A stretch of 64,000 nucleotides of DNA from Heracleum sosnowskyi (taxonomy: Eukaryota > Streptophyta > Magnoliopsida > Apiales > Apiaceae), in assembly GCA_030848705.1 (NCBI GenBank), contig JAUIZM010000015.1:434001-498000 (forward strand), written 5' to 3'. Positions within the stretch are counted from its first letter, which is position 1. Each line of letters starts with the position of its first letter. The translations under genes and the position numbers were made by a program. The notes below the pieces were generated by a model that was not told the DNA's origin, did not search any database, and was given only the letters and a program-made list of their open reading frames with translations. Positions 12,269 to 23,659 of the stretch are shown here, piece after piece.

Positions 12269-12349
12269 TTCTTGATTCCACAACCCCCTAAATTCCCTCC
12301 CCCGATTCCCAAACCCTAATTCCCAACCCGAACCCCCACCAATTTGTTC

Positions 12350-15300
12350 ATGGAAAAACCCATCAACCCAGGTGGGCCCACATCATCATCTCTGTCCATA
12401 ACAGAGACAATCAATGGATTTCATGATTTCAAGATAATGGGGTATTCAGTTTCAAAAGGAATAGGGATAGGGAGATATATAGCTTCAGAAACATTTGATG
12501 TGGGTGGTTATTCTTGGGCTATTTACTTTTACCCAGATGGTAAAAGTGTTGAAGATAATAGTTTATATGTTTCTTTGTTTATTGCACTTGCTAGTGAAGG
12601 AAATGATGTTAGGGCTCTTTTTGAATTGACCCTTATGGATCAAAGTGGCAAGGAGAATCATAAGATTCATACACATTTTGGCAGGCCTTTGGAAACTGGG
12701 CCTTATACTCTTAAATATAGAGGGAGCATGTGGTGAGTCTCATTTTTCGTTTCTTGTTTTTTTCTCGAAATTTCGGATGTTTTTTATTTTATTAAGTTGC
12801 ATGTTGTTAGGAGTAATTGTGTGTGGTAATTTTGTTTGGTTTGTTCTAGAATGTGATTGGTTGTTTTGTTGGTTGGAATTTTGTGTTGATTTTACGATGA
12901 ATTTGGCTTTGAAATGAATTATTGTAGAATGTATAGAAGCGTTTTGCATGAACGGGAAGTTTCTCTAGGTAATATACCTGTTTCCCAGAAGAAAATATAT
13001 TGGAAATAGGTGAAAACTGAAAATACGTTCAAATATCATTGAATTTATTTTTTGTGATTTTGTCTTTTGACCATGTATTGGACAGATGTATGCTTTTTTA
13101 AGGTTATGTTAGTTTTGAATTATTTCTCTCCTCTTTTGGTCAGAAAAGAACGGGAAAAAAGGACAAATTAATTTTTATTTGTATAGTGAGATTTAGAATC
13201 AAGTTGGAGTATTGCTTTAGGATTCCACACATGGTTATGGAGAGTGTTTTCGTCAACCAGTGAAATGACCGTACTAGGCATAGTAACTTTTAAGGTGAGA
13301 ACTTTTTTAATCGGGGCCTGGTGCTACTTATCAAGCCGAAAATTTGACTAACATGTTGGAGGTAGAGTTCTTCAAATAAATTGAGCTGAGCTAGTAAGCT
13401 CTAATTCAAATGAGTTCCCAACTTATGTTGAGCTTGGCTGCCACTGGCTTCAGTGAGTTCAGCTAGATTCTGAGCTTTTAGAGCTGAGGCGAGCATGTAA
13501 AAAAAAATTTGGTGTGATATTTGCATAGGTAGCTTTTTAATATTGGAGTTTATTTGGATCAAGAAGAGTTGATTTACCATGTTAAGTTTAAATACAAGAT
13601 TAGTCCTCTTCATGAGAAGTTTCCAGGAGCTTATGATTATGGGCAGAATATCATTAAGTAGGGTAAATATACTTTCTTTTGCGATCTACCAGTATACATT
13701 ATTCTATTCTTCTATTACCACCATTGATTGTTCGATGTGGTCTGTACTTTCAGTCAAAAGTAGTCACGGTTTTATAAGAGCAAGCTTTTTTGGTCCTTTC
13801 AGTGTTTAAAGTACTCGTTACTCTTCAAATGCAGACAACATTTAATGACCTTTTCCAATTTTGATATTTAACAGAAAGTAAGCACAATTACAAAATGATA
13901 TTGTATGTGCTACTGTGTTACTGTACCTGTTATATTTCATTTTTGGTAAATGAGATGAACTGAGATGCTTTTTGCTGATCTTCATTTGCTCTAAATATAA
14001 TGTTGCATAAGTTCGTAGCAAATATTTCTTTCAATTTTTCTGGGCCCATCAAAATTATTTAACTCATCAGTAAATTTCCCTTACTCATGATGTTTTTAGA
14101 ATAACTAACTGTGCTACTTCATTCCTATCTTTTACTTAATGAATTCTGATTGTAGTTTTTCATGTTAACAGACAGCAGTGGATTATAATACTAGTTGACA
14201 GTTGTAGAAACGTATGTGGCATAAATAAATCATACAACACCATAGGGATGCATGTTTAAGGTTTAAAATGATTCTTGTAGTCTAGATTCTACTTAATATG
14301 AGGTCCCTCGAATTTCGATATAAGTGGCAAGTATTTATATTCAAAAGTTTGATTGTTGGAGCTGCTGTAGGGGTTATAAGCGGTTCTTCAAAAGAACAAC
14401 TCTGGAGACATCAGACTACCTAAAAGATGATTGCCTTCAAGTTCATTGCTGCGTTGGAGTTGTCAAGTCACACACTGAAGGTCCAAAAATCTACTCTATA
14501 CCTGTGCCAGTGTCTGATATTGGTCAACATTTTGGACAGCTGTTAGAAAGCAGAAGGGGAACTGATGTTAATTTTCAAGTTAATGGAGAAATCTTTGCTG
14601 CTCACAAGTTGGTGCTTGCAGCTCGCTCACCTGTATTTAGGGCTCAACTTTTTGGCCAGATGAAAGACCAAAATACGGAGTTCATAAATATCGAGGAGAT
14701 GGAGGTTCCTGTTTTTAAGGTTCGGACTTTTCTTTTGTGCTTTATTATTTATAAAGATGATCTAAGTTTTTGGATGATTTCTTCATTTTTTCTATTACCA
14801 TATTCTGTGCCTGATGCCTTAGTGTTACCGGAATTTAGTAATTAAGATGTGATACATGTTGTTAAATTGCAGTACTGTCATCGGTTCATTATTAAGAGAA
14901 TTCTAGTGGACAAGTTAAGTGAAGATTGGTCAATGTATTTTGTTTGAGAATTAACACGTATATAATTGTGAACCATCCATGTCGTATGTATCCAAATTCC
15001 AAAATAACAAAGTTTAGATCATAGATCTTATGGCTTTATGTGGGGTGGTGTCCCTGGCAGATATTAATCTTCCCTGTTCTGAAGATGAGCAAATTTAAGT
15101 GTTAAATATGTATGTGAAAGGAATGGGTCAACACACTAATAGATAAAGTGCTTATTCTTATGCTGAAAGAAAGTATTCCGTCTAGTCAGTCACCAGTTTG
15201 TTCATGCATTGCTGGCTATTGTACTAATATTGTACTAGCCGAGGCCTTGTGGTGCAATTTTCCTTGGTAAAGATTAACTAGTATACTTCCACTAGGTTTT

Positions 15301-16379
15301 TTGAATGCAGAGGTTCCATCTAACCTATTAACTTTGGAGGAATGTGACGTGGCAACATAAATTACGAAGGATAATACAACTAGAATATTAAATGACAAAT
15401 GACTTATTTACGTTGTCAAAGTCACTGCTCCCTCTATACCTAATTTGTTATCTTCATGCTAATACTTCAATTTCTTTCCGCACTCGAGCATCCCCCACTC
15501 TCTCTCACTCTCTCTCTTTACTTGCTTATTGATTTGCAGGCATTGCTTCACTTTATGTACTGGGATTCACTTCCCGACTTTGAAGAGCTTACTGGTTTGA
15601 ACTCGCGATGGGCTTCAACTGTGATGTTCCAACATCTGCTTGCAGCTGCAGACCAATATGGTCTAGAGAGGCTCAGATTACTATGTGAGGCTAGCCTCTG
15701 TGATAGCGTTTCTATAGACACTGTCTCAACCACACTGGCCTTGGCCGAGCAGCACCACTGTTTCCAGCTGAAATCTGTGTGTCTGAAATTTGTTGCAATG
15801 CCCAAGAATTTAAGAGGTGAATCTGGGACTCACAATGTTGAATATTCTAGCTTAATTTGCAAGTAAAAGCAATTGAGAAATAACAATACAAGAATTTGAT
15901 CAGTTCGAAAATTAGTAATGTACTGTGCTGTACCCTTTTATCCCTCAACACTTGTATCAACAGAGCTAATATGTAATTATGTATTTCCTATTTGTTAATG
16001 ACCAGAATTTTAATTTCCTTGTTCTTGGTCGTAAATATATGTACCTGGTTCATGTAAGAAGATAATAGCATACTCTAAGGTCTATGGTTCTAGTACTTTC
16101 TTTGAGAATTTTGAATGACAGTGTTAAACTAAGCTTGGCACATTTTTTTTTATTGCAGCTGTAATGCAAACCGATGGTTTTGATTATCTGAAAGATAGTT
16201 GTCCATCTGTCCTTACCGAATTATTGGAGTATGTAGCTAGGTTCAGTAAGCATTCTGTTGTCATCAACCGCAGTGGGAATGAAGGTCTCTTGGACGGCAG
16301 TGATGTACATGGCAGAAGGGTAAAACAAAGACTATATGAGAATTTGTTGTGGGTGAAAATTTTAACCAACGATTTGTGA
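12350..16379 (+). CDS. BPM: BTB/POZ and MATH domain protein (BPM family)
   Basis: Exons: 12350-12732, 14371-14719, 15540-15816, 16159-16379, all with GT..AG introns; total 1230 nt, 409 residues. Residues ~20-135 form a MATH domain (ITETINGFHDFKI, later GYSWAIYFYPDG, and LETGPYTLKYRGSMWGYKRF across the first junction). Residues ~165-290 form a BTB/POZ domain (GTDVNFQVNGEIFAAHKLVLAARSPVF). The C-terminal ~110 residues form the BPM-type BACK-like tail ending GRRVKQRL plus a short extension. BPM proteins are substrate adaptors of CUL3 E3 ubiquitin ligases: BTB binds CUL3 and MATH binds targets such as ERF/AP2, HB6 and MYB transcription factors. The start is the first ATG after the uORF and gives the standard N-terminus. 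Intron 1 is 1.6 kb. No defect was seen. Confidence 0.95.
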
Positions 16380-17397
16380 TGTAGTCTAGTGTTGCCCTAC
16401 AGTCGGTAATGTTGATTCCAGCTTGTTTTTTTTATTTGAAGATGTAAATTTTTATATTTTAAATGTTTAGTGTTGATGCACTTGATGTATTGCACAGGAG
16501 TCTGTTGTGTATTATAAAAACTCCTACCTGTGATGAAATTCTGCACTTGCTCGACCAAAATGGTGTTTGGTAATCCAAGTATCAATTGGTTCTGTTTTCC
16601 CATCCTCCCTGTTAAACTATGTTTACTCCTCCTGGTTTTGTTATTACCGACTCATCAGCAAACAGGTCACCTGAATATTGATTAGAAACATGATGCCTGC
16701 TTTGTTTATAATAGTAAATATGTTGCCTAGGAGGTCTACGTTTTAAAATGGGCGGTATTCTGCTCCTTTAAACTGTTTTTACATCCATTCGAATTTGAAA
16801 TGGATAAATGATCAAATTCTCTGGTCAGTTTTCTAAAGGTAAATGCAAAACTCATAAAAATTAATTTCTGGACCACCAAAATGTATCCGATGATGATTCC
16901 TTAACAGAAATTGATGTAATTAGAATTTTTTTTCTTTTTGCATTATGAAAGTTTTATGGAACCTGGCAAAAGAAACAAAGTTTTACTAAAGTAGCTGTAT
17001 TCAGATTTTAGAAGATATAAAGGGAGTGATATCTCTACACGAAGATGTTCGTAGCTGGTTTAAGATTTTCCAAGTGTTTATACCGAGAGTTGAGCTTAAG
17101 TACCAATCCATTTTGCGGATATGCTCCGATTGGACCCGGAAGTTCCAGAACAGGATACTACCATAATGAAACTTCCTTTTTTTTTTTTATTAGTTATAGC
17201 CTGTGCGAAATACGATTACTTTTAAATATTTTTATTATATAATTATTTTAAGTAATATATGTCTTTTCTTTTTTTTTTTACTAATTTTAATTGTACGTGA
17301 TTAATGAAGTTTTAGATATAAATTTTAATATATTGTTGGGAGAAATTGAATCCTAAAACTTCGTATAGAACGACCTTTAATATTTTATAATTTTTAA
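16380..17397. other. BPM 3' UTR and AT-rich spacer
   Basis: No supported gene. A slightly more GC-rich stretch at about 17040-17165 gives a 65-codon frame but has no recognisable motif. Confidence 0.4.
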
Positions 17398-17795
17398 GGC
17401 GAGTTTTGTAGAATTTGGGTTTGTAGGTGAGTTAATTGATACTCGGTAAATGATTACTAATGAATATATTGCAATTTGTTTATGTTAATTTTATTTAAAC
17501 TTAATTGATATTAAAGAATTCTAAAAAAGGACGGTGTTAAACGTAAAAATGTGTTAACCAAATTACAAATTATATTTTTTGGTTATTATAGTTTATCATA
17601 GAGTTTTGCAGAATTTGGGTTTTAGAAGAGGTGAGTTAATTGACACTCGATACTAATGAATATGTAGCAATTTGTTTCTTATTTATTTTTATTTAGAAAT
17701 AATTCATACAAAAGAATACCAAAAAATGAAGGTGTTACAAAAAAGGAAAGAGTTAACCAACCTACAAAATATGCCATAATTTGATTATTATAGTT
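17398..17795 (+). repeat. ~200-bp diverged tandem duplication
   Basis: Unit 1 (about 17398-17600) and unit 2 (about 17601-17795) share in order GAGTTTTG(T/C)AGAATTTGGG, GGTGAGTTAATTGA(T/C)ACTCG, TACTAATGAATAT, GCAATTTGTTT, GTGTTA, GTTAACCAA and TTATTATAGTTTA. Divergence indicates an old event. Confidence 0.75.
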
Positions 17796-18757
17796 TAATA
17801 CAAAGATATATATTTTTATCGATGAGATTCGAGATTAAATTCAAAGTCTTGGAACTATTAAATATTAGATTTTATATTAATTTCTATACATTGATAAAAA
17901 TTGAATATTTAACTTATATTTACATAATTAGAATTTTAAATATTAATTTTTTTGTCTTGACAAAAGATACGATTTTCTTAAAGAATTGTATCCAAGTATA
18001 ATAATTTTCGTTAGCGAAAACTTTCGTTCAAAAAATTTATCATCTAACCGTAGGTCATGCAAGATGTTTTCGGAAATTTAGACAATAAAACTTAATGTTT
18101 GAAAACGAGAACGCCAATAAAAAAAAGTTACAAATGGGAAGGAATTGAAGCTGAAAAGACTAATAAAAGCCGGAAATATTATATTTAAATACTTTGCAAA
18201 TGATTATTGATTTTTTTATCTTTGATCCATTTAATATAATTATTTGTCTATTCACAATTAAATCACATGATTTCAAAATCCCATGAATATAACCAACTGC
18301 ACGAACATAATTCATCATTATTGCAACATCCAAATTTCAAATCCGACTAATTTTAGAGGCGCGGCAAAAAACAAATAGAATTTGCACATGAGGAACCGGC
18401 CTAACATCTTTTTCGCCGCTTCAATCTGGCTTTATTCTAAAAACTATTGCGCTGAGCTTCTCTTTTTACCGTTTATTAGCTTAAGTTATGAGAAATCAAT
18501 TTATTTCAAAATTCTAATTTTTTGATTCTTTAATTTGATAATAATATTACATTTAATATGTAATATTATCATCAAATTAAATTTTTTATTTAAAACTTGA
18601 ACCTTTTTTTTTAATAATTTTGGAGTTATAATTATTTGATTTAAAATATGTTGTTCGTGAGCAAATACTATAAAATTATCCATTTTACTCTAATTATATA
18701 TAGGATATAATAAGGATATAATAAAATATAATTTGTTATTTTATTATTTATATTCTT
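17796..18757. other. Very AT-rich intergenic sequence
   Basis: No gene, RNA or clear repeat recognised. It ends in a (TA)n tract at about 18758-18774. Confidence 0.4.
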
Positions 18758-18774
18758 ATATATATATATATATA

Positions 18775-19164
18775 GGTCATTGTTCCATGAATAACACTCT
18801 TATATAAAGAACAATAAAGAACATCATAAAATCTTACATAAATTGCATTGTTGATTCTAATTTTCTCACCAAAAAAAGTTTATTACGAATAAAAATAGAA
18901 TCTAACAAAAAATTAGAATCAAATAAAACATGATTACATGTAATTTCATTGTGATAAATATATATACAAGATTCTGTACTTGATTCTATACTGGATTATA
19001 TGTAATGTTTAATTTTTAAATTTAGATGAGATTCTACGTTAAATTCGATATGTTAGGCTTAATTGTTGTTCAATTTTATGATTCTAATTTTAAAAAATCA
19101 ATTTTTATGAAAAATAAAGTGTTTATCATGGTGTTCTTTATATAAGGTGTTATTTCTAGAATGC

Positions 19165-19167
<3 letters not shown>
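18775..19167. mobile_element. MITE inserted in a (TA)n tract
   Basis: The two ends are imperfect inverted repeats of about 37 bp: the left end includes AATAACACTCTTATATAAAG, and the right end, read on the minus strand, includes AATAACACCTTATATAAAG. Both flanks are (TA)n, as expected for insertion into or next to a TA microsatellite. The element is 393 bp and non-coding. Superfamily is uncertain. Confidence 0.65.
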
Positions 19168-19201
<34 letters not shown>

Positions 19202-19202
<1 letters not shown>

Positions 19203-19290
19203 TAGTTTATATCCCGTGCGATGCACGGTCTTATTTAATATTTTCTTATTTTTTATTTAGATTTTAGTTATTATATATAATTTGATAAAA

Positions 19291-19334
<44 letters not shown>

Positions 19335-19900
19335 ATAAATCTAACAATATAATATTTAAATTTAATATATTATTGACGTAATCAATAGTAGTATTTTAGA
19401 TATTAAAATATAAAATATTTTAAAATAACATATCTAATGATTCGTATTTTTTTACTCTTAAAAATCTAAAAATGGACTCAAGTGCAAATATCAAAATATG
19501 TGCTTGTTCAATATACCGAGTTTATTTGAATATACTATTACTTTTATTTTAATTAATTATCTCGTTTAAATTGAATGTTAAAAAATTATAATAAACATGA
19601 ATTTCATAAGTTTAATATAATAATATTACCAATATATCCATCTTTTGCCCGTGTTATTTTTAATTTGAACATGAGTTGTTTCAGTTAAAAAATATAAACA
19701 GGTAATATCCTTAAAAAGACAATTAGTTACTTATTAACAATTATATAAAATTATATTAATTTTTTTATATATACGTCTGCATTACTTTTAGAAAATTAGT
19801 TGTTTAAGTTAGAAAATATAAAAGAGGTAATTTGTTTTAGCTGAAAAGAATAACTTGTTATTTATTAATATTTATATAACACAATATTACCATTGTATAT
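19202..19900 (-). mobile_element. Helitron-type 3' end and body, interrupted by copia element A
   Basis: On the minus strand the 3' terminus reads a hairpin CCGTGC-ATC-GCACGG (19228-19214), then GATATAAA and CTAG (19205-19202), followed by T on the minus strand. This is the standard Helitron 3' signature. The body holds diverged units of the type TTAGTTGTTTNAGTTAGAAAATATAAA (about 19669 and 19797). A further unit continues after the copia insertion at 45555-45620, so element A landed inside this Helitron. An (AT)n tract lies outside its end at 19168-19200. Confidence 0.65.
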
Positions 19901-21132
19901 TGTTAGGCTCAAGACATGTCTGAACACCACTATTAACAAGCCTACACTTTGTGACTACGTCACATTACATGACCTAGTGAGTTCTATCACTGGGATGTAG
20001 TATAGGTCTCTAAATGTACTTGTCTTATTCTCATGAACATTAGCTTGACCATGTATGCTCAAAGTTATAATGAGCTTAGTAAAGTTTCTTGCATCTAGAT
20101 TGTATATAGGCCATTGAATAATTATCCTGGTAGAAGTTCAGAAGTGTTCATGCAGCAGGATAGAGATAAATAAGGCTATGAAGAAATAAGTTGCAGAAAT
20201 TTGTCTAAGGCATTATATAGCAAAGTCAGAAGAAAGCTATGTCGTGAAGTCACCAATATCCATGTCGTGAAGTACTATATCGCATAGTCCATTTTGTACT
20301 ATGTCGAGAAGTCCTCAAGACACATGTCGTGAAGTGTTGAAGTCAGCAAAGTCAAAGAAGCCTAGATCGTGAAGTCCTCAGAAGCCCTATGTCGCATAGT
20401 CTTCAAATGACCTATGTCGCATAGTCTTCAAATGACCTATGTCGCATAGTCTTCAAATGACCTATGTCGCAAAGTCTTCAAAGGCTATATCGCGAAGTCA
20501 GGAATGAAGTGGAGTTCACGATATCAACACTTAGCCGTTTACAACAAGACAAATCAAGGTACAGAATCAAGAATCAAAAGAGACAAATACTGAAGCATTT
20601 GTTCTGGCAAGGTGGTCCAAAGAATAGATGGCAAATCTACAGCTAAACTTGGAGAGAAAGATAAGAGACAAGCAGCTACAGAAACGGGAAAGACTCCGAA
20701 AAGCAGGTGGTCCTTCCTGACACAGTTAACGTCTTATGGCAGGACAAGTTGGACTTTCAGCAAGGGGTAACTGTGTAAAAATAGGTGTGTGCACTAGTTT
20801 GTATAGGGCTTATATATATTATGCACATCCTATTGTTAGCTGTAAGAGAGATACACATAGTTATTTGCTAAGCTCTTTTCTCTGTAAGCGAGCAAGTTCA
20901 AACTGTTCTTGTTTAGAAGCCAGAAATTCTATTGTGAATTTCTTGGAAAGCTGTAGTATTTAATTTGCTTATACAAAGTAGATTAAAGTGATTGTGTGTG
21001 TTATTTACTTTCTGCATATTACATATCATAATCATATACAGTCTGTTACTTAGTTTTCAAGAATCGAAAAATATATCAAACTATCCATTCACCCCCCCTC
21101 TGTCTAGTTTCTAGTAGTATTCATTTCTAACA
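19901..21132 (+). repeat. 5' LTR of element A (1232 bp)
   Basis: Starts TGTTAGGCTC and ends TTCTAACA, just before the PBS. It lacks a 23-bp segment present in the 3' LTR (between GCGAAGT repeats near 44876-44898), consistent with slippage between the short direct repeats. A TATA-like ATATATATTATGC lies at about 20812-20824. Confidence 0.95.
20386..20485 (+). repeat. 25-bp palindromic tandem repeats in LTR
   Basis: Four units start at 20386, 20411, 20436 and 20461, each containing CTATGTCGCATAGTCTTCAA or a near variant. The core CTATG-TCG-CATAG is an inverted repeat, so each unit could form a small hairpin. Related CTATGTCG/GTCGTGAAG motifs continue upstream to about 20240. Confidence 0.9.
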
Positions 21133-21134
21133 AG

Positions 21135-21146
21135 TGGTATCAGAGC
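21135..21146 (+). promoter_or_regulatory. Primer-binding site of element A
   Basis: TGGTATCAGAGC two bases after the LTR, complementary to the 3' end of initiator tRNA-Met. Confidence 0.93.
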
Positions 21147-21182
21147 TTAGGCTGTTAACGTACAAACAGGAAAAGATCAAGA

Positions 21183-23648
21183 ATGAGTTCACAGAAACTA
21201 AGCAGTATCAAGATTCCTCCCTTTAACAAGGAGCACTACAGTTTATGGAAGAAGAAGATGTTGCTTTTCATCAAAGCTTCTAACCCCATGTATTTAGATA
21301 TTCTAAAGCATGGTCCCTTCATTCCAATGATCGAGATTGGTGAAACAACCATTGGCACTGAGATTGTACCAGCAAAACATGTGCCCAAAGATCCCTCAAA
21401 ATACACTGATCCTGAAAAGGAAAAAGTTGCACTGGATGGACATCTTCAACTTATCATTTGTGAATCTATGGACTTCAACATGTATGGCACTGTTGCTCAT
21501 TGTACTAGTGCCAAGAAGATGTGGGATCTTATAGAAGTACTCTGTCAAGGAACTACTGAAGTAAGAAAGAACAAGAAGCAGATTCTTGTTTCACAATATG
21601 AAGCCTTCATGGCTCAGCCAAAAGAGGGAATCACAGAAGTGTTTGAGAGATTCAACAAGCTGATAAACGAGCTCAAACTCTATGACAAACACTATGAAAC
21701 AGAAGAGCTCAATATGAAGTTTTTACTAACTCTTCCAGATCACTTGGAACCAAGAATCTCTTCCCTTAAAGAAAGAGATCTAACAAAGATTGGTTTTGAT
21801 GTGTTGTATGGTGTTTTAAAGACATATGAGTTAGAGCTGTTTCAAAAGAGATCTATTCAAGCAAAACAAGGATTAGTGGCAAATACCTTCTGTGCACTTA
21901 TTGCTGACAACCTAAGTCAAAGAATGGACTCTCTTAAAATCAGTCAGGTCAAGATTGAGGAACTGGAAGTTGAAGACACTGGTGATGAGGTCCAGGTCGT
22001 CTATGATTTGCCTGAGGATGATGAGTTTTACAGCATGGAGGAACTGGACAAAATGGAAAACAAATCTTTTGCTTATATGGCTAGGAGGTATCCTAACATA
22101 AGGTTTAAAAGAAAGCAGCCATTCAGGTCCAAGTTCAATACTGGAAACACTAGTGGATCTAGTGGCTCAAACACCTTCAATAAAGGAAAAGGGATTGCTG
22201 GTGCTGCTAAGGGTGGATACAAGACAGGAAGTGTGGATAGGACCAAAATAAGATGCTATAACTGCAATGAACTTGGGCATTTTGCCACTGAGTGCAAAAA
22301 GCCTAAACAAGTCAAGAAGGACAAAGCATACTTAGAGCTTGAAGCTAAGTATGAGGCTCTACTCAAGAAACAACAGGGCAAAGCTTTTATTGCTGAGGGA
22401 AAATGCTGGGATGACTCTGATGAAGAAGAAGAACAAGAGTACTCAAACTATGCCTTGATGGCATTTTCTGATGATGGTGATTCAAGTCAGGTACCCATTC
22501 TTACTTCTCTTGATATGACTCCCCTTCAATATAAGCAAACTGTTGAAGATATGAGCACTGAGATGTTTAATATTCATACTAGCATGTTAGTAGCTAATGA
22601 AGAAATTGATAGACTAACTGCTAAGAATGTTGAGCTTACAGAAAAGAATGAGAAACTTGAGTTAATGGCTGTGAACCTGGATGGTTTGAAAAAGGAGGTT
22701 GAGTATCTTAAAAACAAAGTGATTTGTGCTGAGCAGATAGAGAAAGCCCTTAGGGAACAAATTGCTGAAACTGAACTGAAACTAAGAAGCTTCAAAAACT
22801 CCTCTGAACTTATTCAAACCTATCACAAGGAACACACTGAAGACTGCAAGGTTGGAGTTGGTTTTGACTATGATAATGACAAGGGAAGGAAGAAGGTCAA
22901 GGGCAAAGGAAAGGAAACTTTTACAAACAAAAATGCCCCAACCATACTGTCAAGTGTTGAACAGCCCATCTTCAGAAAGAGTGCTGTTGAGTTTGATGAG
23001 GAACTACTGATCATCAAGCAACAACTACTTGAAGAAGATGAGGCTGCTAAGAACACTTCTTCCTTTCCTGAACTTGTCAATCAGAAAGAGACCAAAGACA
23101 ATCTTGTCAAGAGTCCTAAAACAAAGAAAGAAGTTGTTAAGAAAAGGAAACAAAACAGAAATGGTAAAGTGGGTGTTAACAAGGGAAACAACTATGCTTA
23201 TGTGCCAAATGCTCCCAGGAAACAATGTCAAAAATGCCTATCTGTTAATCATTTGACTCATAAGTGTAGTAAGCCTGATATTGTTGAAGTTGACAACCTG
23301 AGTAACCATTCTGCTAGCATAAATTCTAGTCATGATTCTTTCTGTGGTAAGCCAAACTGCATGACATGCTATGTGACTGTGATTGCTAACTGTTTATCTC
23401 TTAAACATAAACTTGACTCTGCACAATCTGGTGAATCACACACACATATGCATTCTCATAGGACAGGGTCCCCAATCAGGGTTGAGAGGGTGAAAACTTC
23501 ATGTGAGCCTAAGAGTGTAAACTCCAAAGCCAAAGAAAAAGTGAAGTCTCCTACTATGAGAAATGCAATTTATGACAGAAGAATTATTAATCAAAATGTT
23601 TCTAAATCAACTGGACCCTACCAAGTGTGGGTACCAAAAACAACTTAG
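21183..23648 (+). CDS. gag: Copia gag polyprotein (821 aa)
   Basis: Starts 36 nt after the PBS. The N-terminal ~220 residues are a retrotransposon gag (UBN2-like) domain beginning with the KIPPFNKEHYSLWKKKM segment. A CCHC knuckle CYNCNELGHFATEC is at residues 358-371 and a second, CQKCLSVNHLTHKC, at 682-695. An acidic region and a coiled-coil-like stretch (about 480-545) lie between them, and the C-terminal part is Lys-rich. It would assemble virus-like particles and bind genomic RNA. The frame is open throughout and the length fits Sirevirus gag, which is longer than in other copia lineages. It ends with TAG at 23646-23648, 11 nt before pol, in a different frame. Confidence 0.95.
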   Translation: MSSQKLSSIKIPPFNKEHYSLWKKKMLLFIKASNPMYLDILKHGPFIPMIEIGETTIGTEIVPAKHVPKDPSKYTDPEKEKVALDGHLQLIICESMDFNMYGTVAHCTSAKKMWDLIEVLCQGTTEVRKNKKQILVSQYEAFMAQPKEGITEVFERFNKLINELKLYDKHYETEELNMKFLLTLPDHLEPRISSLKERDLTKIGFDVLYGVLKTYELELFQKRSIQAKQGLVANTFCALIADNLSQRMDSLKISQVKIEELEVEDTGDEVQVVYDLPEDDEFYSMEELDKMENKSFAYMARRYPNIRFKRKQPFRSKFNTGNTSGSSGSNTFNKGKGIAGAAKGGYKTGSVDRTKIRCYNCNELGHFATECKKPKQVKKDKAYLELEAKYEALLKKQQGKAFIAEGKCWDDSDEEEEQEYSNYALMAFSDDGDSSQVPILTSLDMTPLQYKQTVEDMSTEMFNIHTSMLVANEEIDRLTAKNVELTEKNEKLELMAVNLDGLKKEVEYLKNKVICAEQIEKALREQIAETELKLRSFKNSSELIQTYHKEHTEDCKVGVGFDYDNDKGRKKVKGKGKETFTNKNAPTILSSVEQPIFRKSAVEFDEELLIIKQQLLEEDEAAKNTSSFPELVNQKETKDNLVKSPKTKKEVVKKRKQNRNGKVGVNKGNNYAYVPNAPRKQCQKCLSVNHLTHKCSKPDIVEVDNLSNHSASINSSHDSFCGKPNCMTCYVTVIANCLSLKHKLDSAQSGESHTHMHSHRTGSPIRVERVKTSCEPKSVNSKAKEKVKSPTMRNAIYDRRIINQNVSKSTGPYQVWVPKTT

Positions 23649-23659
23649 TCATTTTGTGA

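Noticed and set aside
17045..17242. 65-codon frame in a slightly GC-richer patch downstream of BPM
   Set aside because: No recognisable domain, ends in a poly-T low-complexity tail and lacks flanking gene structure.
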